This document shows, one piece after another, positions 26,859 to 35,775 of a stretch of DNA of 64,000 nt. The notes below the pieces were generated by a model that ran no database searches, was not told where the DNA came from, and saw only the letters and a program-made list of their open reading frames with translations. Position 1 is the first letter of the stretch, and every line of letters begins with the position of its first letter. Source of the stretch: JACCXM01 sp046328335 (lineage in GTDB: Bacteria > Chloroflexota > Chloroflexia > Thermomicrobiales > UBA6265); the NCBI GenBank assembly GCA_046328335.1, contig JAXLWU010000019.1:37280-101279 (forward strand). The letters run 5' to 3'. The position numbers were made by a program, and so were the translations under genes.

Positions 26859-27665
26859 CTATTCAGGCGGAAGGTAGATCGAGAACCGTCCGAAATCGTG
26901 CATCAGGGCGGGGTAGCCATAGAGAAACTCGGCGCCGTCCGGCGGACGCCCGGCAACGATTTCCTCGTTGGCGTCCCGGATCGCCCGTACGTCATCCGGC
27001 GTGATCGGGGTTGGACCATGGGCCGGAAAGACGTCGTCGACCTGCAGCGCCAGTTCCGCGGCCAGTTGGAGCGATCGCCGAAACGCGGCGGGATCGCTCT
27101 GCGGAAAATGCAGCAGCATCTTGCTCAGGTAGAGCAGGTCGCCGACGAACAACGCCCGTCCCTGCCGATCGAGAAATGACACCCCGCCCGGAGAATGGCC
27201 GGGCGTGTGATAGACCTGCAGCACGCGCCCGCCGAGATCGACCTGACCGCCATGGTGCAGGAACCCGGTCGCGGCACACCCAGGCAACCCTTGAGATGGG
27301 TCGAAATCCTCGGGCAATCGCGATACGTCCGCAAACTCGGCCGTCATCCAGCGGGCATAGCGATCCGCCGGAAAGCCCTCCGCCAGCCACGCTGCCTCGG
27401 CGGCATGGACGAATACCTGGGGAAATTGATGACTCGCCCCGAAATGATCCCAATGCGCGTGCGTCTGCAGCACGACCGGCGGCCTGCCGGAAGCCGCCGC
27501 GACTAACTCGGGAAATCCGCCGACGCCGATACCGGTGTCGAGGACGGCCACCCGCTCCTCACCTTCGACCAGGTAGGACTTGACGTCTTCACTGTGGAAC
27601 GGCTCCCGGATCATGGTGATGCCGCGGCCGAAATCTTGCACCTCATACCAGCCGCTATCGGCCAT
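26859..27665 (-). CDS. MBL-fold metallo-hydrolase
   Basis: The ATG at 27665 after GGAGGAGAAGG gives 268 residues. The metallo-beta-lactamase fold is shown by the zinc motif THAHWDH (H69, H71, D73, H74), the later HTPGHSPGGVSF histidine, the bridging aspartate in ALFVGDLLY, and a C-terminal FPAHGPTPI histidine. The family covers glyoxalase II, lactonases and other hydrolases. The active-site motif order fits a generic hydrolase of the glyoxalase II group, substrate unknown. No signal peptide is present. It is transcribed in the same direction as metG but separated by about 50 bases. Confidence 0.88.
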   Translation of the reverse strand: MADSGWYEVQDFGRGITMIREPFHSEDVKSYLVEGEERVAVLDTGIGVGGFPELVAAASGRPPVVLQTHAHWDHFGASHQFPQVFVHAAEAAWLAEGFPADRYARWMTAEFADVSRLPEDFDPSQGLPGCAATGFLHHGGQVDLGGRVLQVYHTPGHSPGGVSFLDRQGRALFVGDLLYLSKMLLHFPQSDPAAFRRSLQLAAELALQVDDVFPAHGPTPITPDDVRAIRDANEEIVAGRPPDGAEFLYGYPALMHDFGRFSIYLPPE

Positions 27666-27713
27666 GCCTTCTCCTCCACGGCCGCACATACCGCGACTGC
27701 CGCTCCATATCGG

Positions 27714-29474
27714 TCAGACCGGCTCGCCGGTATCGACAGTTTCCGGATTGAGACGGTCCAGCAACGCCGTCAATTCGTCGTCTTCGAGTTTCCGGAAGAG
27801 CGGCTGCGGCGGTTGCAGCGACCGTCCCGCGGGCAATTCGCGGAATGCCCAGGGAAGGTCATGGACCGACCCTACTTCACCCAGCAACTCGTGCAGACGC
27901 TGCGCCGAGAACGGCAGATAGGGCGCGGTCAACACCCTCAGCGCACTGATCACCTGGAGCGACGTCCAGAGCGATGTCGCTGCCCGCTCCGGGTCGGTCT
28001 TGAGCGACTTCCACGGCGCGACGTCATCGAGATACTTGTTGAGCGCGGTCGCCAGCGCCATGATCAACCGCAGCCCTTCGCGCAAGTGAACCGCTTCGAT
28101 CTGCGCCGCGACGGTCGAAAACGCGTCGCGCGCGGCGGTGAGCATCGCCTCATCGGCCATGGAGAGGGGACCGGGTTCCGGCACCATGCCGGAGAAGCGC
28201 GACTGCGCGAACGACAGCAGGCGGTGAACCGCGTTGCCGTAGGTCGCCACCAGCTCGTCGTTGTTGCGGCGCTGGAACTCATCCCACGAGAAGTCGGTGT
28301 CCCGCTGCTCGGGAGCATTGATGGTGAGAAAGAACCGGATCGCGTCGGCATCGAAGAGATCGAGCGCCTCCGGCAGGAACGGCAAGCGAGCGGTGTACAT
28401 CCGCGATGAGGAGAGTTTCTGACCGTCGAGGGTCAAGAACTCGTTGGCCGGCACGTCATACGGCAGCGCCAATCCGCCGTATCCCATCAGCATCGCCGGC
28501 CAGATGATCGCATGGAATGGAATGTTGTCCTTGCCGACGAAATAATAGGAACGCCCCGGAGGCGTCCCGTCCGGTCGCAGGGTCCACCACTTCCGCCAGG
28601 CATCCGGATCGCCCTGGCGCTCTGCCCACTCGATTGACGCCGAGAGATATCCGATGACGGCATCGAACCAGACGTAGATGCGCTTGTCGTCGAATCCTTC
28701 GAGGGGGATCGGTACGCCCCAATCGAGATCTCGGGTGATCGCGCGTGGCCGCAATCCTTCCTTGAACCATCCCTGCACGAAGCCGAGCACCGCCGACCGC
28801 CAGTGCGCCGACTCACTGGCCACCCATGCCTCGAGTTTCCCCTGCAATTTGGGGAGATCGAGGAAAAAGTGGGTCGTCTCCCGCTGCACTGGAGTGGCCC
28901 CGGAGAGCTTCGAGCGGGGGTCGATCAGGTCGATCGGATCGAGCGTTCTACCACAGTTGTCGCACTGGTCTCCCCGCGCGTCGGTGTATCCACAATGGGG
29001 ACAGGTGCCTTCGATGTAGCGATCGGGGAGAAAGCGCTTCGCCTCCGGGTCGTACATCGCTGGTTGCGTATCCTGGAACAGATAGCCCTCCTGGAGCAGC
29101 CGGGTGAAGAAATCCTGCGTCACCCGGTAGTGATTCGGCGTCAACGTCGAGGTGTAGAGATCGAAACTCAGCCCCAGCCGGCAAAAACTCTCGGCGATGG
29201 CAAGATGGTTCTCTTCCGCCAATTCGCGCGCCGTGATGCCGCGCTTGTCCGCCGCCACGGTGATCGGCGTGCCGTGCATGTCCGATCCGGAGACCATGAG
29301 CACGTGGTCACCCGCCATACGGTGGTAGCGGGCGAAGATGTCGGGAGGGAGGTAAGCGCCAGCGGCGTGGCCGAGATGCCGCTGCCCGCTGGCATAGGGC
29401 CAGGCAACCCCGACCAGGATGTAGTCGCCGTCCGCGGGCGCCTCATCCCCTCGCTTCAGAATTCGCTCTGCCAC
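27714..29474 (-). CDS. metG: Methionyl-tRNA synthetase
   Basis: I place the start at the GTG at 29474, eight bases after GGAGGG, giving 586 residues. Upstream in-frame starts run into the glycosyltransferase gene. The class I signature HLGH (H33-H36) is present, and the KMSKS loop is degenerate, KLSSSR. A zinc-knuckle insert CPHCGYTDARGDQCDNCG is intact. The KLSSSR form occurs in the archaeal-like MetRS branch. The C-terminal anticodon-binding helical domain (NAVHRLLSFAQSRF onward) is present, but the optional C-terminal tRNA-binding (EMAP/Trbp111) domain is absent. Confidence 0.95.
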   Translation of the reverse strand: MAERILKRGDEAPADGDYILVGVAWPYASGQRHLGHAAGAYLPPDIFARYHRMAGDHVLMVSGSDMHGTPITVAADKRGITARELAEENHLAIAESFCRLGLSFDLYTSTLTPNHYRVTQDFFTRLLQEGYLFQDTQPAMYDPEAKRFLPDRYIEGTCPHCGYTDARGDQCDNCGRTLDPIDLIDPRSKLSGATPVQRETTHFFLDLPKLQGKLEAWVASESAHWRSAVLGFVQGWFKEGLRPRAITRDLDWGVPIPLEGFDDKRIYVWFDAVIGYLSASIEWAERQGDPDAWRKWWTLRPDGTPPGRSYYFVGKDNIPFHAIIWPAMLMGYGGLALPYDVPANEFLTLDGQKLSSSRMYTARLPFLPEALDLFDADAIRFFLTINAPEQRDTDFSWDEFQRRNNDELVATYGNAVHRLLSFAQSRFSGMVPEPGPLSMADEAMLTAARDAFSTVAAQIEAVHLREGLRLIMALATALNKYLDDVAPWKSLKTDPERAATSLWTSLQVISALRVLTAPYLPFSAQRLHELLGEVGSVHDLPWAFRELPAGRSLQPPQPLFRKLEDDELTALLDRLNPETVDTGEPV

Positions 29475-29518
29475 TGTTGGCACCCTCCGCAATAGTCGGC
29501 GTCGCTCGTATGGAACCG

Positions 29519-30346
29519 TCAGTCCCAGGCGTCGTTCGCGTTGTTGTCGACGGGCATTCGATAGTGACCGCGCAGCGCATGAGCCCAGACGCTGAACACA
29601 TCTCGCATGTTGTGCCAAGTATCACGCGCCGGCCGCACCTTGCTCCCTGCGCCATAGGTCCAGACAACCGGGATGGCGCAGATGTGGTACCCGCGGCGAC
29701 GGGCGATGGCCAGGAGTTCGACATCGAATGCGGTAACTCGCGGACCCGCGATCGTCCCGGCGTCATCGCGATAGAGGCGGGACCGGGCCAGCAAATCGAG
29801 TGCGACGTACCGGCGAAAGAGTTTGAAGCCGCATTGCGTGTCGGGGATGCCGTGGATCAGCAGCATCTGGACCATCCGGTTGAACACTCGACCCATGAGG
29901 TGCCGGTACGACGGCTCGCCGATCCGCCGCGCGCCAACGCCTTCCCGCGAGCCAATGGCAACATCACACCCGCCTGCGATCGCGGTCCGCAAGTCCAGCA
30001 GGTAATTGAGTGGCGTCGCCAGATCGGCATCGCTGAACGCGATCTGGTCTCCACTTGCCGCCAGCATTCCCGCGCGTACTGCCGCGGCTTTTCCCCGGTG
30101 GGGGCAGCGCAGGACCCGGCCCCGGCTGAAACCCGCGACAGCGCACTCGGCCAACGCCGCGGTGGCATCATCGCTGCCGTCGTCGACAACGATCAACTCG
30201 GTTGCGAATGACTGATCCTGGAGCCAGGCGACCGCCTGCCGCACTGCCGACTCGATGCGGGACGCCTCGTTGAAGGCGGGAATGACGAGCGTCAGCGCGG
30301 GCTGATTCTGCGGATCCAGAACCGCGCTCCCCGCATGCTCGGTCAC
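29519..30346 (-). CDS. Family 2 glycosyltransferase (dolichyl-phosphate glucosyltransferase-like)
   Basis: From a GTG at 30346 the protein has 275 residues. The first part is the GT2 nucleotide-sugar binding fold: LTLVIPAFNEASRIESAV, ELIVVDDGSDDAT, GKAAAVRAGMLAASGDQIAFSDADLATP (DxD metal motif), then the family block YRHLMGRVFNRMVQMLLIHGIPDTQCGFKLFRR. This block is typical of DPG/ALG5-like synthases that put a sugar on a polyprenyl phosphate carrier. No C-terminal membrane anchor is obvious. It lies 44 bases upstream of metG and probably shares its transcript. The acceptor is inferred, not shown. Confidence 0.87.
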   Translation of the reverse strand: MTEHAGSAVLDPQNQPALTLVIPAFNEASRIESAVRQAVAWLQDQSFATELIVVDDGSDDATAALAECAVAGFSRGRVLRCPHRGKAAAVRAGMLAASGDQIAFSDADLATPLNYLLDLRTAIAGGCDVAIGSREGVGARRIGEPSYRHLMGRVFNRMVQMLLIHGIPDTQCGFKLFRRYVALDLLARSRLYRDDAGTIAGPRVTAFDVELLAIARRRGYHICAIPVVWTYGAGSKVRPARDTWHNMRDVFSVWAHALRGHYRMPVDNNANDAWD

Positions 30347-30462
30347 TTGCCCGTCCGTCTCCACACTGCAATCGCGAGCGGGGAGTCTACCATCGCCACC
30401 GCATGTTCCAGAATGGTATGGTCGCACTTTCCCCGCTTGACGTGGTGGCAAAGGACTGGGTG

Positions 30463-31341
30463 ATGCAATTTCTCGGTGCACATATGTCTATTGCGGGGGG
30501 TCATGCCCAGGCCATCGACCGGGCGACGACCTGCGAGATGACCGCCTGCCAGATCTTTACCAAGAACGCCAACCAGTGGAACGCGAAACCGATCGACCCC
30601 GCCGCCGCGGAGACGTTTCGCGCTCGGCTTGCGGAGAGCGCGGTCGGCCAGGTGGTTGCCCATGATTCATACCTGATCAACCTCGCTTCACCCGACGACG
30701 CACTCCGGGAGCGATCGATCGGCGCCTTCCAGGACGAACTCGAGCGCTGCCATCTTCTCGGCGTTCCGTGGCTCGTGTCGCATCCCGGGGCCCACATGAC
30801 GAGTGGAGTCTCGGCCGGGGCGAAGCGCGTCGCGGACGCGATCAACCTCATCTATGACCGCCGTCCGGACCTCAAAGTGACCGTTCTCCTGGAAACCACC
30901 GCCGGGCAGGGAACAACTCTCGGCCGCAGTTTCGAGGAATTGGCCGAGATTCTCGCCAGCGTCGAGGATCAGAGCCGGGTCGGCATCTGCTTTGATACCT
31001 GCCACGTCTACGCGGCCGGGTACGACATCCGCGACGAGACTGGCTATGACGCCACGATGCGGACATTCGATGAGACGATCGGCCTCGCCCGTCTCCGGGT
31101 ATTTCACTTCAACGACTCCAAGAAGGGTCTCGGCTCCCGCGTCGACCGCCACGCGCACATCGGCGCCGGCGAACTCGGGATCGAACCGTTCCGGCGCATT
31201 CTCAATGACCCCCGATTCGCGCAGCGCCCAGGCATCCTGGAAACACCGAAGGACGACGATCCGGCGGACGATCAGCGGAATATGGCCACCCTTCGCTCGC
31301 TGGTGAACGCGCTCGTTTCCGCCGATACCGCCTCAGCGTGA
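30463..31341 (+). CDS. nfo: Endonuclease IV (AP endonuclease)
   Basis: The ATG at 30463 gives 292 residues. The preceding GTG at 30460 is an alternative and AAAGGA lies just upstream. It is a TIM-barrel AP endonuclease. Zinc-binding motifs are visible in GAHMSIAGG, AHDSYLINLASPD, VSHPGAH, VLLETTAGQGTTLG, GICFDTCHVYAAGYD and FHFNDSKKGLGSRVDRHAHIGAG. The final ETPK motif is also present (ILETPKDDD). It cuts DNA at abasic sites in base excision repair. The following gene starts inside its stop codon. Confidence 0.95.
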   Translation: MQFLGAHMSIAGGHAQAIDRATTCEMTACQIFTKNANQWNAKPIDPAAAETFRARLAESAVGQVVAHDSYLINLASPDDALRERSIGAFQDELERCHLLGVPWLVSHPGAHMTSGVSAGAKRVADAINLIYDRRPDLKVTVLLETTAGQGTTLGRSFEELAEILASVEDQSRVGICFDTCHVYAAGYDIRDETGYDATMRTFDETIGLARLRVFHFNDSKKGLGSRVDRHAHIGAGELGIEPFRRILNDPRFAQRPGILETPKDDDPADDQRNMATLRSLVNALVSADTASA

Positions 31342-33131
31342 ACCAGTCGCATCGCCGCCGCTGGAGTGATCCGGCGCCGCGTCCGATCCGGACGCCCCGG
31401 CGCACCATCCGGCAGCCGCCTGCGTTGCCGACACCGGACATCGCCGCGCCGCGCTTCGTGGCATCGCTGGCGCAGTGGTCAGCCGGACTGAGCCGTAACC
31501 GGGACCAGTTACGCGCGGTGCTCGCCGTTGCCCTCGCGCTCTGTGGACTCCTGCTGGCGACCTTGGCGGCCTGGGCGGATGTCACCATTCACCGGGGGGT
31601 CGCTGACGGCGTCGCGCCGCCGGTGGTACGGCAGTTTACCGGCCGCGATCTGGCGACGAACGTCGATCTGACGCGATTCGCGCCGGACCAACTCAGCGCG
31701 GTCGTGGCCGGTCTCCAGGCCAACGGTATTCGCTACGTTCGCCAGAGTTTTGCCTGGTCCGACATCGAACCAGCCCCCGGGGAGTACGCCTGGGACCGCT
31801 ACGACGCGCTGGTGGAGGCCCTCAATCTGCGCGGCATCGCGCCGATCGCGGTCGTCCATCGTTCACCCGCCTGGATTCGATCTCCCGGCGCCAGCGCCAC
31901 ATTCGATGCGCCCCCCGCCGATCTTGCCGCCTTCGAGCGCTTTGTGACTGCCCTCGAACAGCGGTACGGCGACGCGGTTCCGTTCGTGCAGATCTGGGAT
32001 CTTCCCAATCGCGCCGACCACTGGGGCGGCGCGCCGGTCGACGCTGGGGCATATGTTTCCCTTCTCGCCGTGGGGTCGAACGCGGCGCGCGGCGCAAACC
32101 CGAACGCCGTGATCCTGATGGCGGAATTCGATCCGAATCCGGAAGTCGGACCGAGCGATCTGCAATTCCTGAAGGAGGTCTATGCCGCGGGCGCGGCGTC
32201 GTTCTTCGACGTGGTCGCGGCCCGCATCGACGGCGGTACGCGGACGCCATATGACCGCGGCATCGACCCCCACCAGGCCTCCTTCTCGCGGGTAATCTTG
32301 ATGCGTGAAGTCATTGCGGCGGAAGGCGATCCCGCGACTCCCATCTGGGCGACGCACTTCGGCTGGCCAGGCGGCGCGATCGACGAAGCGACGCAAGCGG
32401 ACTATGTGATCGCCGGACTGGAGCGCGCCCGCGCGGAATGGCCGTGGATGGGGCCGCTCTTTCAGTGGGGACTCATTCCCGGTCCCGATCTCGGCGGGGG
32501 TACGCCCGCCGGAATGGCCCTGCTGCAGGAAGACGGATCGCCGTCGCCAACCTTGACGGAACTAGGGGCATTTGCCGCGCGCGGGGGCACTGGCGTCGCG
32601 CCGACCGGTCTCGCTCCCGTGACCGCGCACCAGTTCGTCTGGGAAGGCAACTGGGAGTCGCAGCATCTCGGCGCTGACACCTACCGAACGACCTCCCAGG
32701 TCGACGCCCGCCTGCGACTGCGATTCCGCGGTACTGGCATCATCGCCCGCGCTCGCCTGGGTCGCGATGCCGGAAAGGTCGCGGTAACCGTCGATGGGCG
32801 TCCGCTCGATCTGTCGCTCGATGCCTTCCAGGCGGCCGACGTCGATATCGATCTCGCCGGCCGCTTGCCTGAGGGTGTCCACGAAGTCGCCATGCAATTG
32901 ACCGCCCCCGGACAATTGACTGTCGGCGGACTGATTGTCGAGCGCGCGATTCCCCTCCAGTGGCCGATCCTGCTCCTGCTGGGAAGCGGCGCGCTCCTCC
33001 TCTTCCGCGGTCTCTTTGATCTCGCTCTTCTGGCCGCGGAGCGAAGCGGGGCATTGCAGCCGCGCCGCGGCGGCGAATGGTGGCCAGAACTGCCCCCCAT
33101 CCCCGATTGGCGGCCAGCGCGGCGCGCCTGA
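31338..33131 (+). CDS. Membrane-anchored glycoside hydrolase-like protein
   Basis: The GTG at 31338 overlaps the nfo stop by four bases, giving 597 residues. A basic cytoplasmic N terminus is followed by a membrane segment (about residues 58-78), then a TIM-barrel-like domain (about 100-400) with YVRQSFAWSDIEPAPGEYAWDRYDALVEAL and the PFVQIWDLPNRADHWGG motif. The latter is the place where GH39/cellulase-type enzymes have WNEPN. Here the catalytic glutamate is replaced by LPN. Near residues 440-550 is a beta-sandwich domain, and a second membrane segment (about 540-560) precedes a basic tail. The family resemblance is clear, but loss of the WNEP glutamate makes hydrolase activity doubtful. Confidence 0.7.
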   Translation: MNQSHRRRWSDPAPRPIRTPRRTIRQPPALPTPDIAAPRFVASLAQWSAGLSRNRDQLRAVLAVALALCGLLLATLAAWADVTIHRGVADGVAPPVVRQFTGRDLATNVDLTRFAPDQLSAVVAGLQANGIRYVRQSFAWSDIEPAPGEYAWDRYDALVEALNLRGIAPIAVVHRSPAWIRSPGASATFDAPPADLAAFERFVTALEQRYGDAVPFVQIWDLPNRADHWGGAPVDAGAYVSLLAVGSNAARGANPNAVILMAEFDPNPEVGPSDLQFLKEVYAAGAASFFDVVAARIDGGTRTPYDRGIDPHQASFSRVILMREVIAAEGDPATPIWATHFGWPGGAIDEATQADYVIAGLERARAEWPWMGPLFQWGLIPGPDLGGGTPAGMALLQEDGSPSPTLTELGAFAARGGTGVAPTGLAPVTAHQFVWEGNWESQHLGADTYRTTSQVDARLRLRFRGTGIIARARLGRDAGKVAVTVDGRPLDLSLDAFQAADVDIDLAGRLPEGVHEVAMQLTAPGQLTVGGLIVERAIPLQWPILLLLGSGALLLFRGLFDLALLAAERSGALQPRRGGEWWPELPPIPDWRPARRA

Positions 33132-33134
33132 AGC

Positions 33135-33156
33135 GCCGCGGGATCCATCCCGCGGC
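33135..33156 (+). terminator. Putative terminator stem-loop
   Basis: GCCGCGGGA (33135-33143) pairs with TCCCGCGGC (33148-33156) around a TCCA loop, four bases after the stop of the glycosidase-like gene. The following sequence (CTATACTCTGGTTG) is only modestly T-rich. Confidence 0.55.
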
Positions 33157-33226
33157 CTATACTCTGGTTGAGTCGTCATGACTCGGCCGTTCGCCATCCG
33201 CTCATGTGATCACGAATTGAGCCTCG

Positions 33227-34339
33227 ATGCTGCCGCAATCTCCCCCGCGTCCCGCTACCGAACCCGAAGCCAATCCAGCCGAACCAATCGCTTCTCAACC
33301 AGAGGCCTCAGATGTCATCACCAGTGAGCGGCCATCCCTGCGCAGCCGCCTCCTCAGTCCTCATACCATCGGCTCCTTTCTCTTCGCCGCGATCATTCTC
33401 TGGTTCGCCGTGAAACGGCTGGCGATCGACCCGGCGGCCATCTGGTCGGAGATTCGCCAGGCAAGTCCACAATTCCTCCTCGGCGCGCTGGCGCTCTGGT
33501 ACGGGGCGTTCGCCGTGCGCGCCTGGCGATGGCGGCAAATGATTCTCTTTGTCGACCGGTCGCGGGACGATTCGGACTGGCACGTTCCCCCCACCCGTGG
33601 CCTCACCGAGATCATGACCCTCTCCTTCTTTGCCAATTCGCTGGTGCCGGCCAAACTGGGCGATGCCTACCGGGGGTATTTGCTGAAGCGTGACGGAAAC
33701 GTTCCACTCAGCGCGGGGTTCGGCACCATTCTCGCGGAGCGGTTCACCGACGCGATGATGCTCCTTGTTGTACTCGGCGCCGCGGTAGCCGTCGTCTTCG
33801 GCGGCAATCTGCCGCCCCAGGCGCGGCCAGCCCTGACCCTTGCCGCCATTCTGCTGGTGGTCGCTCTGGCCGGTCTCGGCGCAATGTGGGTAACGCGTGA
33901 TGTTCTGGTCCGCTATCTTCCCTCGCGCATCCAGGAGACTTACGCTCGCCTCCATGAATCGCTGTTCCGCTCGTTCGGCAACCCGTTCCTGATATTCGGC
34001 ATCGGCCTGCTGCTCTGGTGCGGCGATGGGATGCGCGTCTGGCTTGTCGCCCACTCGCTCAACGCCCCGGTCCCGCCCCAGGTGGCGCTACTGGTCGCGG
34101 TGATGGGAGCCTTGTTGACCATCATTCCCTTCACGCCGGCCGGGCTTGGCGTCGTGGAGCTCGGCATTGGTTCGATGCTGGTCGGGGTGTTCGGCATTGA
34201 ACCGGCAGTTGCCGGCTCGATCATTTTGCTGGATCGCGTCGTCGCCTACTGGAGTCTGCTCGTCGTCGGCACGGCCTTGTATGCGCGACGAACCCGGCGG
34301 GAACTGCTGCTGGAAACCAGCGCGCGCTTGCCGTCATGA
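33227..34339 (+). CDS. Flippase-like membrane protein (LPG synthase TM family)
   Basis: The 370-residue protein belongs to the lysylphosphatidylglycerol synthase transmembrane (UPF0104) family. A roughly 45-residue proline-rich cytoplasmic N terminus is followed by about 8 membrane segments. Family motifs include RAWRWRQMI, the SFFANSLVPAKLGDAYRGYLLKR block, GTILAERFTDAMMLLV, and IPFTPAGLGVVELGIGSMLV. The synthase domain of MprF is absent, so this is a stand-alone flippase-type unit that may translocate a lipid-linked sugar. The presence of a polyprenyl-phosphate glycosyltransferase gene 3 kb away fits but does not prove this. Its stop overlaps the next small gene (ATGA). Confidence 0.85.
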   Translation: MLPQSPPRPATEPEANPAEPIASQPEASDVITSERPSLRSRLLSPHTIGSFLFAAIILWFAVKRLAIDPAAIWSEIRQASPQFLLGALALWYGAFAVRAWRWRQMILFVDRSRDDSDWHVPPTRGLTEIMTLSFFANSLVPAKLGDAYRGYLLKRDGNVPLSAGFGTILAERFTDAMMLLVVLGAAVAVVFGGNLPPQARPALTLAAILLVVALAGLGAMWVTRDVLVRYLPSRIQETYARLHESLFRSFGNPFLIFGIGLLLWCGDGMRVWLVAHSLNAPVPPQVALLVAVMGALLTIIPFTPAGLGVVELGIGSMLVGVFGIEPAVAGSIILLDRVVAYWSLLVVGTALYARRTRRELLLETSARLPS

Positions 34340-34497
34340 ATCTGCCGCCGCTCCGCAATCCATTCACCCGGATGCGCTCCTGGGCGCGGGAAAACAGGGC
34401 GCAGGCTGAGGTCGCCCTGATCACTGGAATCGCGCTCGGGACGCTTATCCTGATGATGGTCGTCACGATCGTTGCGATTGTCTGGAAACTGCGTTAA
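34336..34497 (+). CDS. Small single-pass membrane protein (53 aa)
   Basis: This 53-codon frame starts at an ATG that overlaps the stop of the flippase-like gene (ATGA) and ends with TAA at 34497, 37 bases before the MoxR gene. The peptide has a basic N-terminal half (NPFTRMRSWARENRAQAE) and one strongly hydrophobic segment (VALITGIALGTLILMMVVTIVAIVW), ending in KLR. The topology is N-in with a basic flank, and it lacks a cleavage site. Translational coupling supports it as a real gene. It may be an accessory subunit of the flippase-like protein or of a MoxR-dependent membrane complex. No family is recognised. Confidence 0.65.
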   Translation: MNLPPLRNPFTRMRSWARENRAQAEVALITGIALGTLILMMVVTIVAIVWKLR

Positions 34498-34534
34498 CTG
34501 TGTTGATTCGCCGCGCTGGAAACGGGATGCCAAC

Positions 34535-35539
34535 ATGACCGAAACGTTGACCGATATCGCGCCGCCACCAATGCCTGTCGCGGACTTCCGCGCCGTGGTT
34601 TCCCAGATCGAGGACGAGGTCGCGACCGTGATGGTCGGGCAGGCCGGAATCGTCCGCGACGTCTTGATCTGCCTGATCGCCGGCGGTCATGCCCTGCTGG
34701 AAGGGGTGCCCGGGCTGGGCAAGACGATGCTGGTGCGGACCCTGGCCGAGGCGCTCGATCTCGATTTCAGCCGCATCCAGTTCACACCCGACCTGATGCC
34801 CGCCGATATCACCGGCACCAATATTCTGATGGAAGACAGCGGAGGAGGCCGCCAGTTCGCCTTCCAGCCCGGTCCGATCTTCGCCAATCTCCTTCTCGCC
34901 GACGAGATCAACCGGGCGACGCCAAAGACACAATCGGCCCTGCTGGAGGCCATGGCCGAGCGGACCGTCACTATTGCCAACGCGATGCATCCGCTCGGCG
35001 CGCCTTTCTTCGTCCTCGCCACGCAGAACCCGCTGGAGATGGAGGGGACCTACCCGTTACCGGAGGCGCAACTCGACCGCTTCTTCTTCAAACTGGTGGT
35101 CCCTTACCCCAGCGCCGACGAACTGGCCGAAATCGTCCGGCGCACCACCGCGCCGGGGACGCCAGCCGCGGAGAAGGTCGCTTCGGGCGCGACGGTTCTT
35201 CGCATGGGGGCCCTGGCGCGGGAAGTGCCGATCTCCGCCTCGGTCACGGACTATGTTGTCCGCCTGACGCTTTCTACCCATCCCGAGTCTGAGTATGCTC
35301 CGGATGTGGTCCGTCGCTACGTCCGCTACGGCGTCAGTCCGCGCGGGGCGCAGGCCATCGTCCTGGGCTCGAAAATCCGCGCGTTGATTGAAGGCCGGCT
35401 GAACGTCGCCTATGACGATGTGCGCACGGTCGCGGCGCCCGCGCTGCGTCATCGCCTGATTCTCAACTTCGACGCGGAATCGTCCGGGGTCACCGCTGAC
35501 GACGTCATCGCCGAACTGGTGCGCACCCTGCCGGAATAG
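34535..35539 (+). CDS. MoxR-family AAA+ ATPase
   Basis: The ATG at 34535 gives 334 residues. MoxR motifs are all present: LLEGVPGLGKTMLVRTLAEAL (Walker A), FTPDLMPADITGTNI, FANLLLADEINRATPKTQSALLEAMAE (Walker B), FVLATQNPLEMEGTYPLPEAQLDRFFFKL (sensor 1 and arginine finger region) and the C-terminal SPRGAQAI helix. MoxR ATPases act as chaperones with VWA or DUF58 proteins. Here no DUF58 gene follows, which is unusual. The small membrane protein and the flippase-like gene upstream are the only operon partners seen. Confidence 0.93.
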   Translation: MTETLTDIAPPPMPVADFRAVVSQIEDEVATVMVGQAGIVRDVLICLIAGGHALLEGVPGLGKTMLVRTLAEALDLDFSRIQFTPDLMPADITGTNILMEDSGGGRQFAFQPGPIFANLLLADEINRATPKTQSALLEAMAERTVTIANAMHPLGAPFFVLATQNPLEMEGTYPLPEAQLDRFFFKLVVPYPSADELAEIVRRTTAPGTPAAEKVASGATVLRMGALAREVPISASVTDYVVRLTLSTHPESEYAPDVVRRYVRYGVSPRGAQAIVLGSKIRALIEGRLNVAYDDVRTVAAPALRHRLILNFDAESSGVTADDVIAELVRTLPE

Positions 35540-35775
35540 CGAGTCCGCGACCCCACCCCAGCCCACGGGATGCCATCGCGACGGCACAATCACTCGCCAC
35601 CTGGATGTTGGACCTGGCTTGTTGCCGGCACGAAGGGTGTCAGCCGTCAGGGCATGTGGGACAATGCGCTCGATCCGATTTTTTTCGAGACCGGCGACGT
35701 GCCGGAGGTTGCAATCCATAACTCAGTGGCGTCAGTGGCGACGCCCACGCCGATTATCCAGAGGAGGCAGAGGAA

